A stretch of DNA of 58,768 nucleotides from contig JAQSDU010000005.1 of assembly GCA_029946065.1 (NCBI GenBank), forward strand, positions 3,174-61,941, written 5' to 3'. The notes beneath the pieces were generated by a model, which was not told where the DNA came from, made no database searches, and saw nothing but the letters and a program-made list of their open reading frames with translations. This stretch comes from Flavobacterium sp. (GTDB lineage: Bacteria; Bacteroidota; Bacteroidia; Flavobacteriales; Flavobacteriaceae). Numbering within the stretch: the stretch's first letter is position 1; the number at the start of each line of letters is the position of its first letter. The position numbers were made by a program, and so were the translations under genes. Positions 45,401 to 55,400 of the stretch are shown piece after piece.

Positions 45401-48400
45401 GTATTGCTAACATAATAGCCGTCTTTCTGTCCTTCATCGATATCAAATATAGTGTCATTATCACTGTCTAAATCCATGAAATCATAGATGCCATCACCGT
45501 CACTGTCCGGAACATATGCAGTATAATAATTTGAAATTAAAGTTGGATCAGCACTGTCATTGAGTCCGTTTTCATTAACATCTTTCCACAAAGTACTGTC
45601 GGAAATATCCATTACACTTTTGTTATTACTTAACGCTTTGAAGCCGGCTTCTACTACATCTGGAATGCCGTCGTTATCGTCGTCAAGATCTACAACATCA
45701 GGTTCATTATCGTGATCCATATCACAATATTTTTGGGATACTGTGATGTCATCAATGGCGATATCATTTCCGAGTCCGCCTGGTGCATTATTAACAAATG
45801 TTACATTGAATTCTGTTTCCGATGTAGTAAAAGTAAGCGTATAATTTTTCCAGTCTGCAATAACTGCAGTTCCAGATGGACTTGGATCAATATTTCCTGT
45901 TGATAAAGAGGTGATTAAAGTATTATCACTAACTTTTCTTATTTCTACACGGATATTCGGTCTTATACGATTGGCAACATCGGTAGCGTCTGTGCGATCT
46001 AGGTTGATAGCATAAAAACCAAAAGTAACTTCAACATTAGGCGATATTCCTGAAATATTGTTGGTGTAAAATTTTTCGGGTGTAAAATTGGCATTGAACA
46101 TCGCCATTTTTCCATTTGTATCACCGGTATGGTCAGTACCTCTATACCAATATTCGTTAGCCCAAGTTGTTATTTGTGCACTGTTGTATACTGTGTAGTC
46201 ACCATCATCTAAACTGCTAGTGCCATAGTTATAGGTTGTTCCTGCGTCAGGATTATTTGTATTAATAGTTGATCTTGAAGCTCCTGTTCCGAAAGTTTCA
46301 TTTAGGAAAGTTTTTGCCGAAGTCGTAGAGGTAGTAAGGGCAGAACAAGCTGCTTGTTCGAGCGTGTCTAAAATACCATCGTTATCATCGTCAATATCGG
46401 CATCGTCAGTAACACCGTCGTAATCTGAATCGGCATAAGTATTTCCACTTCCTTCAATATAAAAGGTAAAAGGACTTTCGTTTGGATCGCCGTTTGTAAT
46501 ACTTACCAATGCTGAACGAGTTCCGGTAGCACTTGGATTAAAAGTGATTGTAAAGGTTGTTGATCCACTTGTTATTGCAACTGGGCTCGTCGGATTGGCA
46601 GTTACTGTAAAATCAGATGCGCCTGTGCCACTAATCACTGGTGTAGATACACTTAATGTCGATGCCCCTGTATTATAGATTGTAAAAGTTTTTGAGATCG
46701 TACCGCTTATGACATAAATTCCTCCAAAATCAGTACCTTTTGCTGTCGTTGGTGCGTCATTTATAAAAATTTCAGTCAAGGGTGAGCCACCTTTAACACT
46801 GATTTCTCCTGCACTTGTGCTGCTACCAGATCCGGTAAGGTTAATTTTAAATGCACTTTCAGAAGGATCGTTATTATTTATAGTGATAATTGCGGTTTTT
46901 GTCCCTGTTGCTGCTGGATTGAAAGTAATTGTAAATGTTGTTGAAGCACCTGCTGCAATTGGTGATGCAATAGCAGATATACTATAATCTGTAGTATTGC
47001 TGTTGCTTACACTGCTAATGACCAACGGACCATTTCCTGTGTTTTTAAGTGTATATGTTCTTGTCAGGTAGCCAGTAGTGCTGTTTTGTGTTCCAAAGTT
47101 GGTTCCGTATGTAGTCCCATAAGTAGCAACGGCGCCATTATCAATCATAAGGGTGGGTGCGTCGCCTCCATAAAGGTCAAATTCAGGATTTGTTCCCGTT
47201 CCTGTAACATAAAAACTGTAACTCCCTTCATTGGCATCAGAAGATGCTACTGTAACGATTCCTGTTACAGTGCCTGTGGTAGTGGGGTCAAATTGTATGT
47301 TAAATGTTGCGGAGCCACCAGGACCTATTGCACCTAGCAAAATCGTGGTTGATGAAACACTAAATCCCGTCCCGGTAACCGAAACAGAAACGCCAGTGAG
47401 CGTCTGTAAAAGGGTCGCGCTGTCATTTTTGATAGTAAAAGTTTTTGTAACTGGAGTGTCAAGTGTATTGACTGACCCAAAATCAGTATTATAAGTACTG
47501 CTGGCGGCTGCATACATGGGAACTTCAGTAGGTGTTGAGCTGTATATGCTGATATCAGCTGCTGTCGATGTATCGTTGCTGCCTTTTATATCAAACTTGA
47601 ATGCTGCCGCGTCACATGCTATATTTACTGTTGCATTCCTGACGGTTCCTGAGGAGGGGTCAAATTTGATGGAAAAAGTTGTTGAAGCTCCAACGGCAAC
47701 GGTTGTTGATGGGCTTTTCACTACTGAAAAATCACTGGCATGTGCGCCTGAAAGAGTAACTCCTGTAATGGTCAAAAGTCCTGTGCCTGAATTGGTTATC
47801 GTAAAAGTTTTTGTAACCGAACCTGCTGCTACCTGTGTTCCGAAATCTGAACCTTTGGCTGTGGAAGGTGTTGCATCGTTATTAGGGATGTTGGTTGGTG
47901 TTGAAGGACCTCCCGTTACTGTAATTGCGGGTGCAGTAGCTGTACCTTGCAACGAAAAGTTGAAAGGGTTTTCATCTGCATCATTATTGGTAAAACTGAT
48001 CGTGGCAGTACGCGTAGCGGATGGCGTTATAGCTGTCGGTAAAAATTTAATGACCATCGTTGCTGTACTTCCCGCAGCTATTGAGGTGCCGGGAGATGTA
48101 AGTACTGTAAATTCCGAAGCATTTGTTCCTGAAAAAGTAGGTGTACCCAATGTAAGTGCAACATTCCCTGTATTCATGATAATGAATTCGCTGGTCAGGA
48201 AACTTCCGGTATTTACGGATCCAAAAAGTGTTCCTTTGTCTGTAGTTGGGGTTGTGTCACCATCAGCTAGGTTTGTACCATAACTGCTGAATACATTTAT
48301 TTCTGCAATTCCGTATGTGATAATTATTTTTCCGTTGGCACCGTTTCCTCCTGTCGAAGTACCGGTATTGCTGTATCTTATAGCGCCACCACCACCACCA

Positions 48401-49038
48401 CCATATACTGCTCCAGCGGTACCGGACCCTGAAGTTGAAGCACTTGTAAAACCATTACCTCCATTACCTCCGTCGGTAGGAGCGGTTGCGCCGGTTGCGT
48501 TGGTAGCCGAAATTGCTGTTCCATTGGCACTGGCAGATGATCCGCCACCGCCACCATATGTATTTGAAATACCGTTAGCGCCATTTCCACCTGCGCGAAC
48601 GAGAACATTACCAATAGAACCTGTAGCAGTACCAGAAGCACCGTTGTTGTTATCATTGGTAACACTGGCACCACCTTTTGCAATCATTGTTGAGGTAGAA
48701 CTGAACCAAGAATCACTGGTTGTTGTGGTTGCAGTGCTACTGCTTCCTACACCCACGTTAAGAGAATAAGTTGTTCCTGAGGTTACAGTCATTGTGTGTT
48801 TGGAATAGGCACCACCAGCGCCCCCTCCGGCTGGACCATTGCTGGTTCTGGCACCGCCTTTTCCACCGCCTCCCCAAGCTTCAATCGTGATGCTTGTTAC
48901 ACCTGTTGGTATTGTAAAACTACCAGAACCGGTAGCAGTATAAATTTTTGTCGTCTGCCCAAAAGAATATTGGCAGCATAAAATTAGGCTCAGAAAAAAG
49001 AGCGAAATTTTAAAAGTAAAAGTAGTTTTTTTCATCAT
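42487..49038 (-). CDS. giant T9SS type A cargo protein with choice-of-anchor D repeats and LamG domain
   Basis: 2183 residues. Signal peptide ~1-27 (LFFLSLILCCQYSFGQ); glycine-rich beta domain ~35-245 (FTIPTGVTSITIEAWGGGGKG); five choice-of-anchor D (ASH-like) repeats ~247-865, each with DFG, an F-x-I-x-NTG core and a DESPFxFxIxGxG end; a calcium-type thrombospondin-3 stretch (DSDYDGVTDDADIDDDNDG); a lectin-like domain ~880-1105; a second long Asp-rich thrombospondin-3 region ~1112-1310; a LamG-like domain ~1336-1493; then the family C-terminus with NYNYWSSPVSS, GNPYPSAID and the sorting domain ending SLAKKVVIK. Secreted by T9SS; inferred adhesin or surface matrix protein. N- and C-terminal modules are shared with the next gene. 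Confidence 0.9.
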   Translation of the reverse strand: MMKKTTFTFKISLFFLSLILCCQYSFGQTTKIYTATGSGSFTIPTGVTSITIEAWGGGGKGGARTSNGPAGGGAGGAYSKHTMTVTSGTTYSLNVGVGSSSTATTTTSDSWFSSTSTMIAKGGASVTNDNNNGASGTATGSIGNVLVRAGGNGANGISNTYGGGGGSSASANGTAISATNATGATAPTDGGNGGNGFTSASTSGSGTAGAVYGGGGGGAIRYSNTGTSTGGNGANGKIIITYGIAEINVFSSYGTNLADGDTTPTTDKGTLFGSVNTGSFLTSEFIIMNTGNVALTLGTPTFSGTNASEFTVLTSPGTSIAAGSTATMVIKFLPTAITPSATRTATISFTNNDADENPFNFSLQGTATAPAITVTGGPSTPTNIPNNDATPSTAKGSDFGTQVAAGSVTKTFTITNSGTGLLTITGVTLSGAHASDFSVVKSPSTTVAVGASTTFSIKFDPSSGTVRNATVNIACDAAAFKFDIKGSNDTSTAADISIYSSTPTEVPMYAAASSTYNTDFGSVNTLDTPVTKTFTIKNDSATLLQTLTGVSVSVTGTGFSVSSTTILLGAIGPGGSATFNIQFDPTTTGTVTGIVTVASSDANEGSYSFYVTGTGTNPEFDLYGGDAPTLMIDNGAVATYGTTYGTNFGTQNSTTGYLTRTYTLKNTGNGPLVISSVSNSNTTDYSISAIASPIAAGASTTFTITFNPAATGTKTAIITINNNDPSESAFKINLTGSGSSTSAGEISVKGGSPLTEIFINDAPTTAKGTDFGGIYVISGTISKTFTIYNTGASTLSVSTPVISGTGASDFTVTANPTSPVAITSGSTTFTITFNPSATGTRSALVSITNGDPNESPFTFYIEGSGNTYADSDYDGVTDDADIDDDNDGILDTLEQAACSALTTSTTSAKTFLNETFGTGASRSTINTNNPDAGTTYNYGTSSLDDGDYTVYNSAQITTWANEYWYRGTDHTGDTNGKMAMFNANFTPEKFYTNNISGISPNVEVTFGFYAINLDRTDATDVANRIRPNIRVEIRKVSDNTLITSLSTGNIDPSPSGTAVIADWKNYTLTFTTSETEFNVTFVNNAPGGLGNDIAIDDITVSQKYCDMDHDNEPDVVDLDDDNDGIPDVVEAGFKALSNNKSVMDISDSTLWKDVNENGLNDSADPTLISNYYTAYVPDSDGDGIYDFMDLDSDNDTIFDIDEGQKDGYYVSNTYGSYNGDGDVDGDGRGDGVDTDGDGILDLNDDSSAYGSTYKAYPTNTDGDSLPDYLDLTSNGSTKDIAGTLYASLDANSDGKIDGSTDVDKDGIIDAFDTINLVDPLQRTKSVGSPRDLTNKTYLIDFDGRNDYAEGDYLFSNASTTSKATMMGWIKLDANYPTTDGVVMGQDKFYIYVTGSATKKVTVTAGSYSASWTTALDVSRWYHVAASFDSSSALKLYVNGTLVATTAVSASIPANTYKFTLAKKPGATAGLVASNHFRGYIDEVRVFNTALTDDQIQKMVYQKISQNGTAIRGAIVPKDIESSTWTSLKAYYRMDDYKGNVADDYTISGTDNSTFDATSTAFLRIYNVKYIKTENAPLPFITKQTGALNSTSLTDATNFIYGPDVTANNFSIIQVKHDVTLGNDLTNLGLIIDSGKTVSVNNDNKIENSWYLELNGKIDLVGKSQLIQGANSTSTIGTSGTLERDQQGTSNKFNYNYWSSPVSSSSLNGGYTIKGVMKDGTTASNPQTLNWTSSNDGDFSTSPITVSNQWLFKFQNVTNTYANWTQIDENTSLLTGMGYTMKGGTTPGSASKNYVFVGKPNNGTITVPISAGNLNLTGNPYPSAIDAWQFITDNVAGGVGTISNTIEGSLYFWQHLDTNNTHILSEYKGGYAARNLVGAVGIVAPAGVNGLGSGSYPPPGQYLPVGQGFFVVGINSGNVTFKNSQRTFKKETDTDASYMLRTSAPENAAQSAASEPEHFTKIRIGFNTNENFHRAILIGFMNEHATDAIENGYDTEVYDEYPEDMTFRADNRNLIIEGVGAFSTSGIYPLFVKTATTGNVKFTLDETEYFDGVDALIYDSATNEYYNISEGIAELTLEAGTYTDRFSLRFQESTLGIENPTTQDGVKVIYASKTSILTIENNVLGTNVEAAGLFNMIGQQINNWDLTNKNQQKIEIPIDGISAGTYIVKIKTNNGSLAKKVVIK

Positions 49039-49464
49039 TGGTCAGATTTTGATTTGGGATTAAAATCTGCGGCGAAAATAGCCTGAAAATTTTAACATAT
49101 AAAACTTATTCGTTAACAGGTGCATTTCGTCGATAAAATGCATGTTTGTGCAGTGTTAACAAGGTTTTATTTTCCTAATTCTTAAAGACATACGATGAAA
49201 AGCAATTGTTAGTTTTGTATTTTGAATAATTTTTTAAAAGTATTTTTTGTAGGAAATAGTTTAAAAAAATAAAAACACAAGAAAATTCAAAAAAGAAGGT
49301 GGATTTTTGGAGTAAAATACAACTTTATAATAAGCGGATATGAAAGGAAATAATAACCTATAAATTACAGAATACTAATATGTTGTGCTTTGCAATGATG
49401 TAGTGTTTACAAAAAAAAGACTGCCATCAGACAGTCTTTTTTGATTTAGGGAAAAAGGGAAAAA
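49039..49464. other. 426-base AT-rich intergenic region between two giant genes
   Basis: Holds the promoter region of the 2183-residue gene and, at 49413-49442, the terminator of the 2357-residue gene. I see no further gene or RNA. A TATTTTCG-like -7 candidate lies on the minus strand shortly before the start at 49038 but is not a clean match. Confidence 0.6.
49413..49442 (-). terminator. terminator of the 2357-residue cargo gene
   Basis: 11-bp stem AAAAAAGACTG / CAGTCTTTTTT with an 8-base loop, 22 bases past the stop at 49465, with a T-run on the minus strand. Confidence 0.85.
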
Positions 49465-52400
49465 TTATTTGATCACGATTTTTTTAGTCACCATTCCAGT
49501 TGTGGTTTTTAACTTCACAATATAGGTTCCTGAACTGATGTTTTTAACAGGTATCTGGATCATTTCCTGTGCTTCATTCCTAACATCCCAGTTTTGGATG
49601 CTTTGGCCGAGAATATTGAACAAAGTAACAGTTTCAACATTGGTGATTAAGCCTTCATTTTTTATAGTAAGCGTGTTGCTATTGTTGGCAAAAACAACTT
49701 GTAAGTCACTTGCATTTGCCGTGTTTCCTGTGCCAAGTGTGCCGTTTGTAAACCTTAGCGTAAAACGATCAAGATATGTTCCAACAGGCAGGTCGATATT
49801 TAAAATACCTTCTTTGATATTATGGTAAATCTCAGTTTCAGCATCATAAATATACACTTGTTGGTTGTCTTCAAAATTCAATAGCTCATCCAAGACGAAT
49901 TGTACAGTGCCTTCTTCTCCTGATTTTACGCCAAGTTTATAGATGTTGTTAACATCAAAATAGCCTTCACCCTGAATTACAAGTGGTGTTTCTCCATTCA
50001 AGAAATACATATCGCTTGGAAAATCATCAAAAAGCATTGCGTCATAACCCGGGTCGATAGCACTTGTGGCCAAGTTGTTCATGAAGCCCATTAAGATTTG
50101 TCTGTGGAAATTGTTGACTGAGTTAAATCCAAGTCTGATTTTCATAAAATTACTGCTGATCTGCTGGTCATCTTCATTGTTGCTGTTTCCTGCTGCTTCG
50201 GTATTTGTGGTGTATGGATTTTCACTTCGGAACATTACGTAAGAGGCGGCATTGGTTTCCTTGAAGAATCCTCTTTGGCTGTTGTCAAATGTGATATTAC
50301 CTCCTGTAGCGCTTCCGGTAACGAAAAATCCTTGTCCTATAGGAATGTATCTTTTTGGTGTACGGATGCTTGAACCCAATCCGCTTATGGTTGACGGACT
50401 TACCGGAGGCGTTCCTCCTGTAAGGTTATAGGCTGCGTAACCGCCTTGATAATCTGCCAAATTGTGCGTTGCATTTGTTGTGTAGTGTTCCCAAAAATAA
50501 ATCGTACCGTCTAAAGAGCCAGAATTGTCGGTCAGGAATTTGTTCGCATCCAAAGCTGAAGGATATGGATTTCCTGATAAATTCAAGAAGCCCGGTCCTA
50601 TAGGAAGTGTTATCTGCCCATTGTTAGGTTTTCCGACAAACGTATAATTTTGGGTATCACTTGCCGTTCCGCTTCCTTTCAAAGTAAATCCTTCTCCTGC
50701 TCCCAAAGTACCTGTTGAACCCATTTGTGTCCAGTTGGCATATTCATTTCCAACATTTTGGAATTTGAATATCCAATATTCTGCAAGACTGATAGGATCT
50801 CCTGCAACGCCATCATAGCCATCAATCCAATTGATATTTTTAATGTTTGCTGGATCAGTTCCGTCTTTAAAAACATTTGCAACGGTATAGCCACTATTGT
50901 TTGTTGTGTTACTGATCGTGCTAACAGGCGATGACCAATAGTTGTAATTAAAAATATTTTTACTTCCTTGCTGGTCTCTTTCAATAGATCCGGCACTAGT
51001 AACTGCAAGGTCGCTGCCAAGTGTTTGAACGAGTTGCGATTTGCCTTCTAGGTCTATTTTTCCATCTAAATTAAGATAGTGTGAAACTTCAATTTTGGTG
51101 TCGTTATCGGCAGTCACTTTTTTATTGGCCGCTACGTCCATGCTTAGCAGCACTTTGTTACCTGTCGATTGAATGTTATGGTTGATCTGAACGATATTCC
51201 ATTCTACTCTGCTAGTCCCGTCAACTATAGAAAGGGCATAAGGCAAGTCTTGCACGTCATTGTTTTTCCATGTTGCAGGTGTGTACCAAGCCCCATCGGC
51301 ATTTGAAACATAAGGTACCGGGGCTGTTTGGTAATTCACAGTGATGAGGTTTTTCAATGCTGCGGTATAATCATTATCAGATTTGTCTTTTGCATTGGTA
51401 TAGGTGTAAGTTGACATAGGGTAGTAGGCCTTGAGCGTTGACCATGGAATGCTTTTCACATCATTGAGTGTAATGGTTTGAGGAACAATTTTTCCATTAA
51501 CACTTGAATCAGAATGTTTCAACAATTCCTGGTTCATAACATAACGCATTTGGGCTACTGTAAGTGCTGCTCCCCAAACCCTTACTTCGTCAATAGTACC
51601 ATTGAAGAATGAAGTTGTGCTAACGCCATCTGCTGCTGCCACTAGGAATGACTGCGTATTGGTCAATACCGGTAAAAGCGCGGTAGTTACATCTAATACA
51701 CCATCAATATACATTTTGGCATTTGTACCGTCATAGCTAACGGCGATATTGTGCCATTTGTCTGCAGGGATTACTACGCTTGATGTAACGGTTTGTTTAG
51801 AGCCGTTCATCCAACTCATTTCGGCATATCCGCCTGCGTTGATGCTCAAGTCGTAACCGGTAGTGAAAGCTGCATTTCTTTTAGAAAGAATGGTACGGTT
51901 GGCAGTTGTTCTTTTTACCCAAGCGGAAACAGTAAAGTTCGTGCCATTTAGGTTCAATACATTTCCGGCATCGAGATAATCGTCGGTACCGTCAAAAGTA
52001 ATTGATCTTTCAAAAGTTCTTTCTGGGGCATAACCAAAGGTGATATAAGTTGTGCCATTGAAATCATAAGTAGTTTCTAATTTTGAGCCGTTGGCGTGCA
52101 TGATTCTGTATTCGGCTGTAGGGCTGAAGATTGGACTGCTTGAAATGAACATTAGGAAGTCGCCCGGAGGTGTGATCGTTGATGTCAATAGGGTAGAAGG
52201 TACTGATACGGTTACGGTCTTAACGTCGCCGCCGTTTTCTATAACTTTCCAGGTTCTTCCAATAGATGTAAAATCTACCTCTGTCGTAAGTCCTGAGATA
52301 CCAGCACTCATGTTGACTAAAATCGGTGCTTGTGCACCCAAAGTACCATTATTGCTTCCCCAAACAAGGAAGTTTTTATCAAAGTCGAAAGTACTTGTAT

Positions 52401-55400
52401 TATCCGAATTTCTGGCTTCAATTGTAGTCAATCCCATTGTGATATCATTCGAAGTATTTTCTGTTTTGGATTGTTTTTGGTTCAATTCTGATTTGTCATC
52501 TCTTCCGATTCCCGCGATGTTATAATTGAAACCGTTTGATGCTGGGAAGATTGTTGTTCCATCAGAGTCAACATAATCCTGGCTAACGCCATTTACACCA
52601 AGTGTGATACCGTATTTGATGGCAAGATAAGATTCGATTTTACTTTTGTCAGTATTTGAATTCAAGCTACTATAATTAATAACCTCTAAAATATCGCCTT
52701 CGTAGCTCGCATCGAAAAATTCGCTTCGGCCTAACCAATATCTTGAATTTACGATGTTTTTATAAGTACCAGTATTTACTTCTGTGGTTGATAATGTATT
52801 GCCATTACACAAAAGCATCATTCTATTTGAAGCACTTTTTCTTGGGTTGAAGATGTTCACACCGGAATAGATTTTAGTCGAATTAAGTTCACCTACTCCA
52901 TAAGAAGTGTTGGCGCCTTGATTATAGGCAACGAGGTCATTACCTCCACTTGTGTTATATCTTGCGGATGTATTTCCCATTTCAAAACCAGTAACGTCTT
53001 GGCTATTTTTATTGGTGGCAATATCATCGCCGCAGTAAATATCTTGTGCATTGGATGAATAGGTGATGTCATTTTTAGGTCTTAATACGATGAACATGTC
53101 TTGGTGATTGAATCCCTGACTGCCTGACATAGTATTAGAACCGTTAAAGTTGATTACAGGATTAAAGTTAATATTGTTTGTGGTATTATTTTTAAATTTT
53201 GGCTCTTTTGAAAATTTTGCAATAGCGTCTTTTGTACTACCTGTAGTTTGATCGTCCCAAGTATTGATGATATCACCATCGTTCAAAGATCCAATCTCAC
53301 TGGTTGCTTTTACCCAAAACTTTAAATTGGAAGTTACGCCACCCGGAGCAATAGTTAATGCTGGTAAGTTTTGCACTACAGCGGTTACTACAAATGTATA
53401 AGTTGCTTTTGTTGAAGGACTATTGGCATTGCTTACGACGGTTACAGTTGCTGAAAACGAACCTATAACTGTAGGGGTAAAAGTAACCACGAAAGATGTA
53501 GGTGTGCCTGAATTTACGTTCCCAGATAAGGATGTTATTGAAAATCCTGTTGCCGCTGTTATGGCAGTAGAAGTAATGGCTAATGTTGTATTTCCAAATG
53601 AATAAACGTTAAACGGAATTGCAATTGGAGTTGTAAGGTCGGTAATCCCAAAATCGGTTTGGTCAGTTATGTTCGAAGTAGTTGCTCCGTCTGGAATCAA
53701 GACTTCGTTACCTTGAATTCCGATGTCACGCCCACTAATTACGGCACTTCCTTGAATGGTGAAATCATAAATGCTTTCGTCGTCATCGGTGTTAGCGATA
53801 CTAACAATAGCTACAACACTTCCTGTTGAAGTTGGTGTATATTTGACCTGAAAAGTTGTGCTACCGCCAGCCGCAATTGTGCCGCTTGGTTGTGAAACCA
53901 TTGTGAAGAATCCACTTCCTGTAAGTACTACAAAAGTTGGTCCTCCCGTTAATGTCAATGGTCCAGTTCCTGTATTTTGAATTGTAAAAGTTCTTGTTAG
54001 TGATGAACCAATCGTTACAGTTCCAAAATCGGTCCAGTCTGTAGTAACCGGTCCTGAATCCCCATCGATAATGGTCACGCCATTTCCGGTAACGTTCATT
54101 TCCGGTGTTACACCAGTTCCGCCGGTTCCCCTGATATAGAAATTAAACGGATTCTCATCCGAGTCATTTGTCACGAATGACAAAGTAGCATTTCTAACAC
54201 CGACGGCTGATGGTGTAAATTTTACTGAAAATGTTGTTGAAGCGCCAGCAGCAAGGGTTCCTGAAGGCAAAGTTGTTACTACGAATTCTGAAGCGTTAAC
54301 ACCAGCAATGGTGAAAGCGCCTATTGTAAGTGGTAAAGTACCAACATTTTGTATGGTATAAGTTCTTGTTAATGGTATTGAAACGTTGGTTGTTCCCAGA
54401 TTGGTATAATCTGCAGTGTCGGGAGTAGTATCTTCATCAGCAATGTTGAAGCCATTACCGGACACAGCTATTTCTGGAGCATTTACTGTGGCTAAAACAC
54501 CTGTTCTTGGTGAAGTTGTACATCCGCCATTAGTCACTTCGATGTAAAATGTTGTCGAGGTAGTGATGTCTGGTGTTGTAAACGATGTTCCTGTTCCTAA
54601 AGCTATTCCACCTGTAGCGGCCGCAAACCAAGAAATAGTTCCTGACGAAGCGGTTGCACCCAATACAACTGGGCCTGCACCGGTTCTAGAACCAGGAGTT
54701 GTTGTTAATATTGTTGGTGTTGGGCTTGAAGTTACCGCCAATGTTCGTGGCGTACCACTTCCGCATGCAATTGAAGGGGTTACGGTAATGTTTCCAGATC
54801 CGCTTCCAACAGTTACAGTAATTGCATTAGTTGTAGTGCCGGCTGTTTGTGTCCATCCTGTTGGAAATGTCCAAGTATAAGTTACTCCAGATACAGCGGT
54901 TACGCTGTAATTTTGCGATGTTCCTTGGCAAGCAGAGGTACTACCTGTAATTGTGCTTGGTTGTGAAGGCAAGCTAACAGGTGCTACAGATAAAGTTTGC
55001 GCTGTAGCGGTTCCACAAGCATTTGATGGTGTAACACTTATTGTTCCAGAAGCAGCGCCAACAGTCACTGTAATTGAATTTGTAGTGCCTCCGGCAGTTT
55101 GTGACCATCCTGAAGGCAATGTCCATGTAAAATTTACACCGACTACGTTGGTTACCGAGTAAACAATCGAAGTTCCGGCACATGGTACCGTTGATCCCGT
55201 GATTGAAGCGGGTTGTGTCGGTACAGGCAATGGCGTAACAGCTAAAGTACGGGCTGTCCCGGCACCGCAAGTGTTTGACGGTGTAACGGTAATATTTCCT
55301 GAGCCGCTTCCAACTGTCACGGTGATTGCGTTAGTAGTTGTTCCACCTGTTTGTGTCCATCCGGAAGGGAAAGTCCAATTGTAAGTTGTTCCGGCTACAT

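Noticed and set aside
47516..48769. Long plus-strand open frames (47516-48283 and 48317-48769) within the 2183-residue gene
   Set aside because: They run antisense to a strongly supported coding region made of low-complexity Gly/Thr/Val codons and have proline/valine-rich translations without any domain or signal. Shadows.
54563..55384. Several plus-strand frames in the PKD-like repeat region
   Set aside because: They recur with the 252-base repeat period and are antisense shadows of the repeats.
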